A stretch of 64,000 nucleotides of DNA from Tsukamurella paurometabola DSM 20162. GTDB lineage: Bacteria > Actinomycetota > Actinomycetes > Mycobacteriales > Mycobacteriaceae. A program made the position numbers and the translations under genes. Of the stretch, positions 9,556 through 18,573 are shown in pieces. The stretch covers positions 2,170,001 through 2,234,000 of the forward strand of contig NC_014158.1 in the NCBI RefSeq assembly GCF_000092225.1, given 5' to 3'. Numbering within the stretch: position 1 is the stretch's first letter; each line of letters starts with the position of its first letter. The notes below the pieces were generated by a model, which saw only the letters and a list, made by a program, of their open reading frames with translations, was not told the origin of the DNA and made no database searches.

Positions 9556-9651
9556 TCCGGCATCACAGGGGCGGCGGATCCCGTCGGCGATGATCGGATA
9601 CTCCGCTCCGGGTGACACCGCCGATGTCCGACTTCTGGCAGGATCGGAGGT

Positions 9652-10083
9652 ATGGCAGCGGCGCTGTGGCTCATCGGAGCGGTCCTGCTGGCCGTTGCGG
9701 AGACGGCGGCCGGCGAATTCACGCTGCTCATGCTCGGCGGCGGCGCGCTCATCACTGCCGGCGCCACCGGGCTCTTCACGCTTCCGCTCTGGGCACAGGG
9801 AGTGGTGTTCGCCGTCTCGTCGGTGCTGTTGCTCGTGCTCGCCAGGCCGCCGCTGCGCCGATACGTCGAGGCCAGGCGGGCCGATGCGCCGTCGTATCTG
9901 GAATCGTTGCCCGGCATGAAGGCCGTGGTCTCGGCCGAGGTCACCGGCGGGGGAGGCCGAGTGCTGGTCGGAGGTGAGGAGTGGTCGGCTCGGACACCCT
10001 ACGACGGTGCGCCGATCCCCGCCGGAGTCGAGGTGACGATCGTCGAAATCGACGGTGCCGTCGCCATCGTCGTGGACAGCTGA
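9652..10083 (+). CDS. NfeD-like membrane protein (Rv1487-like)
   Basis: A 143-residue NfeD family protein with two or three N-terminal membrane segments (about residues 5-22, 27-45 and 48-65) and a C-terminal OB-fold-like beta domain starting near MKAVVSAEV. NfeD proteins work with SPFH/stomatin proteins in membrane microdomains, and an SPFH gene follows after 31 bases. The start ATG has GGAGG only one base upstream, too close for normal ribosome binding, while CAGGAT lies 7 bases upstream and may be a -10 box. Order matches Rv1487-Rv1488. Confidence 0.86.
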   Translation: MAAALWLIGAVLLAVAETAAGEFTLLMLGGGALITAGATGLFTLPLWAQGVVFAVSSVLLLVLARPPLRRYVEARRADAPSYLESLPGMKAVVSAEVTGGGGRVLVGGEEWSARTPYDGAPIPAGVEVTIVEIDGAVAIVVDS

Positions 10084-10114
10084 CGCCGGGACCACCCGGT
10101 ACGAAAGGAAGACA

Positions 10115-11320
10115 ATGGAAATCGGCATCGCCGTACTCGTCCTCTTGATCATCGCCGCGGCATTCATCCTGTTCAAATCGCTCGTCCTGGTGCCGCAGGC
10201 CCAGGCCGCCGTCATCGAGCGCCTAGGCCGGTACACCCGAACCGTGTCCGGACAACTGGCTCTGCTGATCCCGTTCATCGACACCGTGCGTGCGCGGGTC
10301 GATCTGCGCGAGCAGGTGGTGTCCTTCCCGCCACAACCGGTGATCACGCAGGACAATCTGACGGTTCAGATCGATACCGTCGTCTACTTCCAGGTGACCC
10401 GGCCGGAAGCCGCGGTCTACGAGATCAGCAACTACGTGGTCGGTGTCGAGCAGATCACCACCACCACGTTGCGCAATGTGGTGGGCGGGATGACGCTCGA
10501 GGAGACCCTCACCTCGCGTGAGAAGATCAACGGCCAGCTCCGCGGCGTGCTCGACGAAGCGACATCGCGCTGGGGCCTGCGGGTGGCGCGGGTGGAGCTC
10601 AAGTCCATCTTCCCGCCGCCGACCATCCAGGAGTCGATGGAGAAGCAGATGAAGGCGGACCGCGAGAAGCGGGCCACCATCCTCTCCGCCGAGGGACACC
10701 GGGAAGCGGCGATCAAGTCGGCCGAGGGTGATAAGGCGAGCCGGATCCTGCTCGCCGAGGGCGAGCGTCAGGCGGCGATTCTCGCCGCCGAGGCCGACCG
10801 GCAGGCCGAGATCCTCCGTGCGGAGGGCCGCCGGGCCGCCTCCTATTTGGAGGCGCAGGGCGAGGCGAAGGCCATCGAGACCACGTTCTCCGCTATCAAA
10901 TCGGGCCGCCCCACCCCGGAATTGCTTGCCTACCAATACCTGCAGACTCTCCCCGAGATGGCGCAGGGCGATGCGAACAAGGTGTGGGTGGTGCCGAGCG
11001 ATTTCAACGCGGCGCTGCAGGGGTTCATGCGCAACCTGGGCACGCAGGGGGCCGACGGCGTCTTCCGATTCGAACCGACCGAAGAGCCGCAGCCCGCGGC
11101 ACGCGATCGGATCGATACCGAAGGCTGGTTCGACAATCCTGAGCCGGTCGCGCCCGTCGTGGTCACCGAGCAGGCACCCGACCCGCTCAGCGCGCCCCGC
11201 ACCCCGAACGTGACACCCGAACCGATGACCGCGCCGCTTCCCGTGACGCCGGCGCAGCCCTCGCCGTATCAGGTGCAGCAGCCCGGCTACCCCGCGAATG
11301 AGCCGCACGAAGAGGCTTGA
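10115..11320 (+). CDS. SPFH/band 7 (stomatin-like) protein
   Basis: A 401-residue SPFH protein starting at the ATG at 10115, with AAAGGAAG as ribosome binding site. Residues 3-22 form a membrane anchor, followed by the band 7 domain (about 25-205, ending VELKSIFPPPTIQESMEKQM), a long Ala/Glu-rich helical region with repeated AEG and AEADRQAE blocks (about 190-260), and a proline-rich tail (about 330-401). It likely oligomerises at the inner membrane with the NfeD partner encoded upstream. Rv1488 is the matching gene in M. tuberculosis. Confidence 0.9.
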   Translation: MEIGIAVLVLLIIAAAFILFKSLVLVPQAQAAVIERLGRYTRTVSGQLALLIPFIDTVRARVDLREQVVSFPPQPVITQDNLTVQIDTVVYFQVTRPEAAVYEISNYVVGVEQITTTTLRNVVGGMTLEETLTSREKINGQLRGVLDEATSRWGLRVARVELKSIFPPPTIQESMEKQMKADREKRATILSAEGHREAAIKSAEGDKASRILLAEGERQAAILAAEADRQAEILRAEGRRAASYLEAQGEAKAIETTFSAIKSGRPTPELLAYQYLQTLPEMAQGDANKVWVVPSDFNAALQGFMRNLGTQGADGVFRFEPTEEPQPAARDRIDTEGWFDNPEPVAPVVVTEQAPDPLSAPRTPNVTPEPMTAPLPVTPAQPSPYQVQQPGYPANEPHEEA

Positions 11321-11321
11321 C

Positions 11322-11900
11322 CTACCTGCTGATCGCCACTGCGACCCCGGCGCATCCCGCAGCCCAGAGCACCGACACGAAGGTGCCGATGATGAACTGC
11401 TCTGCGGCGCCGGGGTTTCGCAGTTCGGGGTAACGGGCGAGCCCCTTCGCCGCAACGATCACGGCCAGACCCGCCGCGAAATTGGCCAGAATGCACACGG
11501 CGATCGCGGCGCGCTCGAGAATCCCTATCGCCAGTCCACCGCGCAGTGGTTCCTCGACGGTCTCGCCGTTCTCCGCGGCCGGGGACTCGTCGGTCTCGGG
11601 CGCCGCCGCGCTGACCGGCACGCTCTCGTCCGCCCGCCCGTTCGCCCCCGCGAGCGCGAACGTCGCGGTCACCAGGACACTGCCGCCGGCCATGGCGGCG
11701 ATGACCGCGGCCACCCGCACCGCGGCCAACCCGAATCCCGTGGTCGCGGGGGCGGCCAGCGCCAGGATTGCGGCGGCGGCGAGGAGGAGCAGGGGCACGG
11801 TGGCGCGGATCAGCCCGGCCTTGCCATCTGTGCCCGCGCGGGCCGCGACCACGCCCGCCGCCGCTGCGATGAGGAGCACCACGATCACCGCGGCGGTCAC
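11322..11900 (-). CDS. Small membrane protein, unknown function
   Basis: A 192-residue protein with membrane segments at about residues 2-20, 35-52, 58-85, 122-150 and 170-190 and an acidic loop (about 88-118) between the two halves. It begins with an ATG that overlaps the stop of the upstream HTH-protein gene by four bases (ATGA), so the two are translationally coupled and probably form a regulator plus membrane unit. No family is recognised. Its stop codon is one base from the end of the convergent SPFH gene. Confidence 0.7.
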   Translation of the reverse strand: MTAAVIVVLLIAAAAGVVAARAGTDGKAGLIRATVPLLLLAAAAILALAAPATTGFGLAAVRVAAVIAAMAGGSVLVTATFALAGANGRADESVPVSAAAPETDESPAAENGETVEEPLRGGLAIGILERAAIAVCILANFAAGLAVIVAAKGLARYPELRNPGAAEQFIIGTFVSVLWAAGCAGVAVAISR

Positions 11901-12496
11901 GATGCCGCCTGCGCTGCGGTATCGGCGGCACCGAGCAATTCGACGGCCAGCTCCCTCGCGGCGGGTTCCACCGACCAGCCGGCCGCCGCCGCGCGCTGCG
12001 ACGCGGCCTGTCGCGAGACGCCGAGCTCCGCAGCCGCCGCCGTGATCGACATCCCCGTGTTCAGCAATGCCGTCACCTCCTGTCCCTCCCGTGATCTGCG
12101 GCCCACGATAAGGCCGAGCACCGACAGAATCGCTTGCGCCCGGGCGGCGGCGACATCATCGTCGGCGCGGACCTGCACGGGCACGGCCGTTCCCTTGGCC
12201 GCCTCGACCGCGTCGCGTGCCGCCTCGAAGGCGCGGCCCCGCCCGGCCCGGGTCTGTGAGGGGAGTGGCGTCTCGACCGGACCGACCCCGATGCCGATGC
12301 TCCAGTGCCCGTCGGTGAGCAGTGCGAGGGCTGCGTCGACGGCGACTGCAGGGTCGTCCGCGACGGCCTGCAATTCGTCGCCCGCCGTGCGGTCGGGTGG
12401 GCGCAGCCAGGCGAGCGACGCTAGTAGCGATCGTGCCGCCTCGACCCGATCGGAATCGGTACGACTACGACGTTGATCTGCGGTGACCACGAACAT
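11897..12496 (-). CDS. Putative HTH DNA-binding protein, SatD-like
   Basis: A 199-residue soluble protein. The N-terminus (MFVVTADQRRSRTDSDRV) resembles SatD-family proteins, and residues about 140-165 form a clear helix-turn-helix (TALLNTGMSITAAAAELGVSRQAASQR, given here as its ends: TALLNTG to AASQR). The ATG at 12496 is chosen because TATACT lies 6 bases upstream; a longer form starting at 12550 would run through the promoter. Two copies of an 18-base dyad overlap this promoter, suggesting autoregulation. SatD assignment is tentative. Confidence 0.65.
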   Translation of the reverse strand: MFVVTADQRRSRTDSDRVEAARSLLASLAWLRPPDRTAGDELQAVADDPAVAVDAALALLTDGHWSIGIGVGPVETPLPSQTRAGRGRAFEAARDAVEAAKGTAVPVQVRADDDVAAARAQAILSVLGLIVGRRSREGQEVTALLNTGMSITAAAAELGVSRQAASQRAAAAGWSVEPAARELAVELLGAADTAAQAAS

Positions 12497-12499
12497 GAA

Positions 12500-12517
12500 G
12501 CAAGTATATGAACTTGC
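12500..12517. promoter_or_regulatory. Dyad GCAAGTATATGAACTTGC, probable operator
   Basis: Perfect 6-base arms (GCAAGT/ACTTGC). On the minus strand it contains the TATACT -10 box of the HTH gene, so a bound protein would block that promoter. Confidence 0.55.
12503..12508 (-). promoter_or_regulatory. -10 box TATACT, predicted leaderless start of HTH gene
   Basis: One base from the TATAAT consensus, 6 bases before the ATG at 12496. Confidence 0.55.
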
Positions 12518-12524
12518 GAATGGC

Positions 12525-13712
12525 TTAAGCAAGTGTATTGGCTTGCGCATTTCTCTCGGTCAGCTCCGGGTGTCGCAGGAGCGCACCGCTCACGAGGGCG
12601 CGCGTGAGCGTGCCGCGAGCGGCGATGCACCAGCCCGCGACGAGGCCGAGGAAGAACACGATCGCGAGAACCGCGAAACCGATCGCACCGGTAGCCTTGT
12701 ACATGGCGCTGAATCCGGTAGCGCAGGTGCCGACTGGGAACGTGAAAGACCACCAGGTCAGTGCATACGGCAGACCTTCCGGGGTCGCCAACGCGGTACG
12801 CGCGGTCAGTACGAGTGCCACGGCGGTCCACATCAGCACCGCCACCGTGACGGCCCACCCGTACTCCACACCCCATCGCTGCAGGGTGACGGCGGTGTCC
12901 GGGGGCGCAGCGAGGTGAGCGGTCGCGCCGAGACCGTTCGCCGCGGTGATGGATTGCCCCAGCGGCCCGAGCACGATCCACGTGGTGGGCACCATGGTCG
13001 CGGTCCAGGACGGTCCGCGCAGCAGGCGCCGCACCACCAACGGGACAACGATCGCGGAGGCGATGACGGTGAAGCCGAAGCAGCCGTAGCACAACCAGAG
13101 CAGTGCGGAGCGCGGCGCGCCCGCGGGGGCGTAGGGCATGAGCACCGCGCCTGCGGCGGCGGTCACCATGGGGGAGACGACGGGCATCAGCCAGCCGGCG
13201 AAGGCGTGGTCCGCACGATAGTGTCCACCGCGATGCATCAGCACGGGAAGTGCCACGGCGACCACCAGGCCCAGCACGGTACCGATCCCCCAGAGGACGG
13301 TCCCCATCGCGACCGCCGCGGTGCGTCCGATCCAGTCTTGGCCCACCGTTACCGCACCGATGCCGACCGTGAGGAAGGCCATCGCTAGGGCCCCGTAGAA
13401 GTTCCCGATCACGGGATCGCTGTGGTGTCGACGGGCGAACGCGGGATAGCGGACCCAATGTGCGACCGTGGCCGCGGTGAGGACCATCAGCAGAGCAACG
13501 GCGACGGACCAGAACGCGGCCGCCGCGGTGCGCACTCCGGGCACCTGGATGGGCAAGCCCACGGCAGCATTGGCGATGATGCCGGTGCCCATCACCGACG
13601 CGAACCAGTTCGGTGTGAGGTTCGACAGCGCGTGCCAGGGTGAGCTCAGATCACGCAACAGCTTCGGCCGCGAGCGTAGTGCGGCGCCGGTATCGGTGGT
13701 CGTGGCGTGCAT
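12525..13712 (-). CDS. TDT-family transporter (TehA/SLAC1-like)
   Basis: A 395-residue polytopic membrane protein with ten or so membrane segments. The N-terminal motif TPNWFASVMGTGIIANA is typical of the tellurite-resistance/dicarboxylate (TDT) family, which includes TehA, SLAC1 anion channels, malate carriers and the sulfite exporter Ssu1. The substrate is probably an anion but cannot be assigned. It is divergent from a LysR regulator with 71 bases between, a common pairing. A GTG three codons upstream (13721) is an alternative start; no strong ribosome binding site favours either. Confidence 0.84.
   Translation of the reverse strand: MHATTTDTGAALRSRPKLLRDLSSPWHALSNLTPNWFASVMGTGIIANAAVGLPIQVPGVRTAAAAFWSVAVALLMVLTAATVAHWVRYPAFARRHHSDPVIGNFYGALAMAFLTVGIGAVTVGQDWIGRTAAVAMGTVLWGIGTVLGLVVAVALPVLMHRGGHYRADHAFAGWLMPVVSPMVTAAAGAVLMPYAPAGAPRSALLWLCYGCFGFTVIASAIVVPLVVRRLLRGPSWTATMVPTTWIVLGPLGQSITAANGLGATAHLAAPPDTAVTLQRWGVEYGWAVTVAVLMWTAVALVLTARTALATPEGLPYALTWWSFTFPVGTCATGFSAMYKATGAIGFAVLAIVFFLGLVAGWCIAARGTLTRALVSGALLRHPELTERNAQANTLA
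12529..12546. repeat. Second dyad GCAAGTGTATTGGCTTGC
   Basis: A second copy of the 18-base element, 29 bases (about three helical turns) from the first, with 5-base arms. It lies in the last codons of the TDT transporter gene, so operator and coding sequence overlap. Confidence 0.45.
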
Positions 13713-13768
13713 GCCGACCACTCTGGCCGTGCACCATGTGATCCGGTAGCCACAGCTCTACTATCTAC

Positions 13769-13787
13769 CCATAGAATTGGTCTATGG
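13769..13787. promoter_or_regulatory. LysR-type box CCATAGAATTGGTCTATGG
   Basis: Perfect 7-base arms with a 5-base spacer, containing a T-N11-A core (T13772 to A13784). It overlaps both the -10 box and the start codon of the LysR gene and also lies in the promoter region of the divergent TDT gene. Confidence 0.6.
13772..13777 (+). promoter_or_regulatory. -10 box TAGAAT, predicted leaderless start of LysR gene
   Basis: TAGAAT is 6 bases before the ATG at 13784, inside the palindrome. Confidence 0.5.
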
Positions 13788-14713
13788 AGATGCCGTCGGT
13801 GGAGTCGCTGCGATTACTGGTTGCGGTCGCCGATCTGGGTTCGATCTCTGCGGCTGCGCGCGAATGCGGGATCTCACAACCCAGCGCGAGCTCACGATTG
13901 CGGAACCTGGAGCGGCTGCTCGGCCTGGACCTGCTGGATCGGCGAACTCGAGGGGCCGAATTGACGCCGGAAGGGGCGGCGGTCACCGAGTGGGCGCGCA
14001 GCGTGGTCACGGCCATGACGGGCCTACAGACCGGGGCCGAGGCCCTCCGCGCCGACCACACGGTGCGGATCGCGTGCAGCCAGACCATCGCCGAGTACCT
14101 CATGCCCGCCTGGCTGGCCCGCATGCGTGAGTACACCGACGAGCCCGTGCACCTGACCGTGGGCAACACCACCGCGGTGATCGCAGACGTCCGCGGACAC
14201 GTCGCCGACGTCGGATTCGTCGAGGGTCCGGCGGTGCCCGCCGATCTCACCGCCCGCACGATCCGAACCGACCGGCTGGTGCTGGTAGCGGCGCCAGGAC
14301 ACCCCCTCACCCGGCGCCGCGCCGATCGCCCGGTGGACGTGGACGAACTCGCCAGCCTCACGCTGGTCACCCGTGAGCGCGGCGCGGGTACCCGGGACGC
14401 GTTCGAGGCGGCCCTGATTCGGGCCGGTGGATCCCCTGATCCCGATGCCGTGGCCTTGGGAACCAATGCGGCGGTGAAGATCATGGTGGAAGCAGGCGGC
14501 CACGCCGCAGTGCTCAGCGAGTTGGCGGTGGCCGCTGAGCTGCGCGACGGCAGACTCGTCGAGGTCGCTACCTCGGGCGTGGACCTCCGGCGACGATTGC
14601 GTGCGGTGCGCCGCAAGGACGCCCCACCTCGCGAAGTGGTCTCGACCCTGCTGGCGGTCAGTTCCGGCCGTGCCGCCGGAGCGCTGAAAGCGCGCCCAGG
14701 ATCATCACGGTGA
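13784..14713 (+). CDS. LysR-family regulator, divergent from TDT transporter
   Basis: A 309-residue LysR-type regulator. The HTH (about residues 5-65) reads VESLRLLVAVADLGSISAAA then ISQPSASSRLRNLERLLGLDLLDR; the rest is a periplasmic-binding-like effector domain with the usual LTVGNTTAVIADV and GTNAAVKIMVEAGGHAAVLSE regions. It probably controls the divergent TDT gene through the T-N11-A palindrome at 13769-13787, and represses itself because the same site covers its start. The last 56 bases overlap the end of the convergent permease gene. Confidence 0.88.
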   Translation: MEMPSVESLRLLVAVADLGSISAAARECGISQPSASSRLRNLERLLGLDLLDRRTRGAELTPEGAAVTEWARSVVTAMTGLQTGAEALRADHTVRIACSQTIAEYLMPAWLARMREYTDEPVHLTVGNTTAVIADVRGHVADVGFVEGPAVPADLTARTIRTDRLVLVAAPGHPLTRRRADRPVDVDELASLTLVTRERGAGTRDAFEAALIRAGGSPDPDAVALGTNAAVKIMVEAGGHAAVLSELAVAAELRDGRLVEVATSGVDLRRRLRAVRRKDAPPREVVSTLLAVSSGRAAGALKARPGSSR

Positions 14714-15452
14714 CCAGCACCAACAACAGTGTGTTCGCGGCGGCGCCGAAGATGTCGCCGCGGTCGGATTGCGTGAATACCGTGACCGGGAGTGTCCGCC
14801 AGGACGCCGGATACACCATGATCGTGGCGCCGAGCTCGCCCATGCACAGGGCCACCGAGAGTCCTGCCGCGGCGGCGATCGCCGGCGCGAGCAGCGGGAG
14901 CTTGATCTGCACCAGCAACCGTAGCGGGGACGCACCGAGCGACGCGCCGACCTTGTCCAGCATCGGGTCCACCTGGACGGCCGCGGCGGACACCATCGAG
15001 TAGGCGAAGGCGAACACCAGGATCGCCTGCACCAGGATCACGATCGCCGCCGTCCCGCTGAGCACGAGCGGCGGCGCGGAGAAGGCCACCAGCACTCCCA
15101 GACCGACCACCACCGACGGCACCGCGACGGGAAGGTGGAAGAAGGCGTCGGCGAGCCCACGCAGGCGCGGTGGCAACCCCGGCACGGCCAGCGCTGCCCA
15201 GGTGCCGGCGACCACCGCGACCGTGGAGGCGATGATCGCGGTCTGCACCGAGACGCCTACGCTCGCCGCGTTCTCCGGCGCGAAGGCGTCCCGCACGTGA
15301 TCGAAGGTCAGTGCCGACGGCAGTACCGACGTCCAGGTGGCGCTGAACGCGGTGACCAGTGTGACCACGATGGGCGTGATCACCAACGCCACCAGCACTA
15401 CGGCGAATGCGAGCCATACGGCGATGCGCGCGGCCCCGTTGCGGATCAACAT
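14658..15452 (-). CDS. phnV: Phosphonate ABC transporter permease, PhnV-type
   Basis: A 264-residue inner-membrane permease with six membrane segments and the EAA-type loop LGASPLRLLVQIKLPLLAPAI that contacts the ATPase. It is the last gene of a five-gene operon (FAD oxidase, binding protein, ATPase, permease, permease). Resemblance and context point to the 2-aminoethylphosphonate (PhnSTUV) system. Its ATG overlaps the upstream permease stop by one base (TGATG). The 3' end overlaps the convergent LysR gene. Confidence 0.83.
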   Translation of the reverse strand: MLIRNGAARIAVWLAFAVVLVALVITPIVVTLVTAFSATWTSVLPSALTFDHVRDAFAPENAASVGVSVQTAIIASTVAVVAGTWAALAVPGLPPRLRGLADAFFHLPVAVPSVVVGLGVLVAFSAPPLVLSGTAAIVILVQAILVFAFAYSMVSAAAVQVDPMLDKVGASLGASPLRLLVQIKLPLLAPAIAAAAGLSVALCMGELGATIMVYPASWRTLPVTVFTQSDRGDIFGAAANTLLLVLVTVMILGALSALRRHGRN

Positions 15453-16321
15453 CAGTGCGCCTCCTGACGGGTGAACGAGCGATACAGCAGGTACGCACCC
15501 ACTGAGAGGATCAGTTGCACGGTGGCGAGTACGGCGGCCGAGGCGAAGTCCTGGCCGACGATCGAGCGGGTGTAGACGAGCATCGGGAGGGTGATCACGT
15601 CTTTCGCCCCGGTGAACAGCACGATCCCGAACTCATTGAGTGTCAACAAAAAGGTCAGGGAGGCGGCGGCAACGAGCGCCGGATACGCGGCGGGAAGGAT
15701 CACCCGGGCGACGATCCTCGCCGGTGCCGCACCGAGCGAGGACGCCACGTTGATCTGCGCCGCCGGGAGCTGTCCGAATGCAGCGAGCACGGGGCGCACC
15801 ACGAATGGTGTGTAGAAGGCGATCTCGGCCAGCACCACACCCCACAGCGATGTGCTGAACGCCCCGGTCGACAGTCCGAGCGGCGTGATCGCGGCGTTGA
15901 TCACGCCTACCGGTCCCAGGAGTACGCCCAGGGCCAGCGGAATGAGGAAGCTGGGGAACGAGACGACGACCTCGATGAGCCGTACCACCGCGGGAGCTCC
16001 CGGAAACGGGACGTAGGCGAGCACGAGCGCGAGAAAGGTACCGGCGATGAGGCAGCCGATCGTCGACAGCGCCGCCACCTGGATCGTCGTGCCGAGCGCC
16101 CGGAGAACGGCACCGTCGGTGAGGGTCTCGCGCCAGGTGGCCAAGCCCGCTGGGCGCTCGGCCTTGTCGGTGAAGGTCCGGGCGACGACTCCGGTCAGCG
16201 GGTACGCCACCGCCACCACGACGAACGCGACCGGCGGCAATGCCCAAAGCCATCGTGGGGCGCGTTTCCCGGCCAGGACCGCATGCGACGGCTCGGCGGG
16301 CGGGGCCACGACAGTGCTCAC
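15452..16321 (-). CDS. phnU: Phosphonate ABC transporter permease, PhnU-type
   Basis: A 289-residue permease with six membrane segments and the EAA loop SSLGAAPARIVARVILPAA. The GTG start at 16321 overlaps the stop of the ATPase gene (GTGA); upstream in-frame codons belong to sequence antisense or out of frame to the ATPase. It pairs with the PhnV-type permease to form the heterodimeric channel of the importer. Assignment to PhnU rests on context with a PhnS-type binding protein. Confidence 0.83.
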   Translation of the reverse strand: MSTVVAPPAEPSHAVLAGKRAPRWLWALPPVAFVVVAVAYPLTGVVARTFTDKAERPAGLATWRETLTDGAVLRALGTTIQVAALSTIGCLIAGTFLALVLAYVPFPGAPAVVRLIEVVVSFPSFLIPLALGVLLGPVGVINAAITPLGLSTGAFSTSLWGVVLAEIAFYTPFVVRPVLAAFGQLPAAQINVASSLGAAPARIVARVILPAAYPALVAAASLTFLLTLNEFGIVLFTGAKDVITLPMLVYTRSIVGQDFASAAVLATVQLILSVGAYLLYRSFTRQEAH

Positions 16322-17475
16322 GACTGGTCTCCGGCGCGATCGAGTGGTACCACCATGACATCGGCGGGATCGACTTCCGCCCACAGGGTCTCGGCTCTCA
16401 TCGGAGCCTCGGTGAGAACCGGCACGTCGACGCCGATGCGACGTCCGGTGTCCACGATGCGGGCGGTGAGGTGCCGCACCGAGCCACGCCACTGCTCCTG
16501 TTCGATCGTTACCCGAACCCCGTTGTCCGGCTCCGTCCGGGTGAACCGCCATGCCCAGGGTCGGACCGCGAAACCGATATCGGCCGTGCCTGCGGGTGCG
16601 GTACGCGTGGTACGCAGGACCCGGCGGCCGTAGTCACCGCGGAGCCCGGAACTCTCGCGGCGCACGTGGGTCACCTCGAGAACGTCGGCACCACCGAGGA
16701 AGGTCGCGGTGAATTCGGTGGGCGGCGTGTGGAAGAGCTCGTCGGTGTGCCCGATCGCCTCCAGCCGGGCATCGCGCATCACGGCGATCCGGTCGGCCAG
16801 TGCGAGCGCCTCGCTCTGATCGTGGGTCACATACACCATCGCGACCTCGGGAAGCTCGGCCCGCAGCCGTTGCAGCTCACCGAGCATGTCCTTGCGCATA
16901 CCGGCGTCGAGCGCGGAGAGAGGCTCGTCCAGCAACACCACCGCAGGACGAGTGGCCAGGGCGCGGGCGATCGCGACCCGCTGCTGCTGTCCGCCGGAAA
17001 GCTGGCGGGGCAAGCGATCACCGTAGGCGCTCATACCTACCATGGTGAGCACCTCGTCCACGCGGCGCCCGGCGGCGGCCCGGTCGGCGCCTCGGGCGGC
17101 GAGGCCGAAAGCGACGTTCTTGCGCACTGTCATGTGCGGGAAGAGGGCGTAGCTCTGGACCACGATGCCGATCCCGCGTTTGGCAGGCGAGAGGCGGGTC
17201 ACGTCGCGTTCGTCGATCGTCACCGTCCCCGAAGCGACCTGCTCGAAACCGGCGATGGCTTTGAGTGCCGTCGACTTCCCCGATCCGGACGGACCGAGCA
17301 GGGCCACGGTTTCACCGCGCGCCACCTCGAAGCTGCACTCGCGCAGCGCCATCGTGTCGCCGTAGCGCACGCTGACCCGATCGAGTCGCACCGCCGAGCG
17401 GCGGCGGACGGTGCGGTCCACCTCGTGGTCGGCGAGTCCCCGCGGCGCGCGGATGACGCGATCCGTGCCGCTCAC
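16318..17475 (-). CDS. phnT: Phosphonate ABC transporter ATPase, PhnT-type
   Basis: A 385-residue ATP-binding subunit with Walker [10 protein letters not shown] (61-69), the signature [15 protein letters not shown], Walker [13 protein letters not shown] and the His switch in [14 protein letters not shown], followed by a C-terminal TOBE-like domain. This layout is shared by polyamine, iron and 2-aminoethylphosphonate importers; the neighbouring binding protein and phosphonate enzymes favour the last. The GTG at 17475 overlaps the stop of the binding-protein gene by four bases. Confidence 0.86.
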   Translation of the reverse strand: MSGTDRVIRAPRGLADHEVDRTVRRRSAVRLDRVSVRYGDTMALRECSFEVARGETVALLGPSGSGKSTALKAIAGFEQVASGTVTIDERDVTRLSPAKRGIGIVVQSYALFPHMTVRKNVAFGLAARGADRAAAGRRVDEVLTMVGMSAYGDRLPRQLSGGQQQRVAIARALATRPAVVLLDEPLSALDAGMRKDMLGELQRLRAELPEVAMVYVTHDQSEALALADRIAVMRDARLEAIGHTDELFHTPPTEFTATFLGGADVLEVTHVRRESSGLRGDYGRRVLRTTRTAPAGTADIGFAVRPWAWRFTRTEPDNGVRVTIEQEQWRGSVRHLTARIVDTGRRIGVDVPVLTEAPMRAETLWAEVDPADVMVVPLDRAGDQS

Positions 17476-18503
17476 TGGCCGGTCGCCTTCTCGTAGGCCT
17501 TGATATCGGCGTCGAGACCGCTGAGCACCTGATCCCAGTTCGGGTACCAGATCTCGACGCCGTCGATAGCGGCGCGGAAAGCGTCCCACTGCTGGCCCGA
17601 CGGGGTGACATCGGTGCGCACCGGGGCACCCCAGGCGCGGGCGGGGATGTTCTGCTGGGTCTGCTTCGACAGCAGGTGCTCCATGAGCTTGGTCCCGTTC
17701 GCGGCATGCGGTGCCTGAGCCGCCAGCCCCATGAAGTACGGCAGAGGGAGCGTGCTGCGTTTGCCCCCGAAGGCCGGGTAGAACACTTCGTAGGCCACCT
17801 TGTCGGCGGCGATGGCGGCGAGCGCCATCTGCACATCCGAGTTGGCCACGCTCAGTTCGCCCTTCGAGACCTTCGGTCCGAGCTTGCCCGTGGATGTCGA
17901 CGGTCCCACGTTGTTCGTCTGCAGCTCGGCGAGGTACGCGAGCGCGCCCTCCTTGCCCATGATCTGCTGGAGCAGAAGGAGGAGCGCGGTGCCATCGCCC
18001 GCCTTTCCCGGGGTGGAGTACTGGATCTTCTGCTTGTACGCCGGGCCGGTCAACTCCGCCCAGTCGGCAGGCTTGGGAAGCGCAGCGGTGCCACGGATCA
18101 TCGCGAAGTAGTTGTTGACCACGGCCACATAGGTACCGTCATTCGACTTCAGTTCGGCCGGAACGGAACCCGTATCGACGCCGGAGGGCGCGAGTGAGCC
18201 CTGCTGGTGCGCCTGCTGGATGAACGGCGGGAGAGTGACGAGCACATCGACCTGCGGATTCGACTTCTCCTTCTGCGCGCGCGAGATCACCTCTCCCGAA
18301 CCGGCTTCGACCAGAGCGACCGTGATGCCGGTTCGCTTGGTGAAGTCGGCGAATTCGGCCTTGTACCAGTCGCCGAGACCGTCGGCGCTGTACACGGTGA
18401 CGGAATCACCGGATCCGGAACCGCCGCCGGTGCCCCCGCAGGCGGTGGCCGCAAGCACGGTGGCGACGGCCACCGCCGCGGTGAGAGAACGGTTGATGCG
18501 CAT
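17472..18503 (-). CDS. phnS: 2-Aminoethylphosphonate-binding lipoprotein, PhnS-type
   Basis: A 343-residue extracellular solute-binding protein with a lipoprotein signal (residues 1-23; Cys after LAATA). The mature part starts SVTVYSADGLGDWYKAEF and has LVEAGSGEVISRAQ and VLVTLPPFIQQAHQQG, features I associate with the PhnS family of 2-aminoethylphosphonate binding proteins. The ATG at 18503 has AGGGCG upstream. The gene sits 70 bases after the FAD oxidase and heads the transporter genes. A related iron-binding or polyamine specificity is less likely given the phosphonate enzymes nearby. Confidence 0.85.
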   Translation of the reverse strand: MRINRSLTAAVAVATVLAATACGGTGGGSGSGDSVTVYSADGLGDWYKAEFADFTKRTGITVALVEAGSGEVISRAQKEKSNPQVDVLVTLPPFIQQAHQQGSLAPSGVDTGSVPAELKSNDGTYVAVVNNYFAMIRGTAALPKPADWAELTGPAYKQKIQYSTPGKAGDGTALLLLLQQIMGKEGALAYLAELQTNNVGPSTSTGKLGPKVSKGELSVANSDVQMALAAIAADKVAYEVFYPAFGGKRSTLPLPYFMGLAAQAPHAANGTKLMEHLLSKQTQQNIPARAWGAPVRTDVTPSGQQWDAFRAAIDGVEIWYPNWDQVLSGLDADIKAYEKATGQ

Positions 18504-18573
18504 GGGGTATCGCCCTTCGTGGATGACGTGGTCGGAACTGAAGAGGGGAGATCGGATGGGGGGGTTCGTACGA

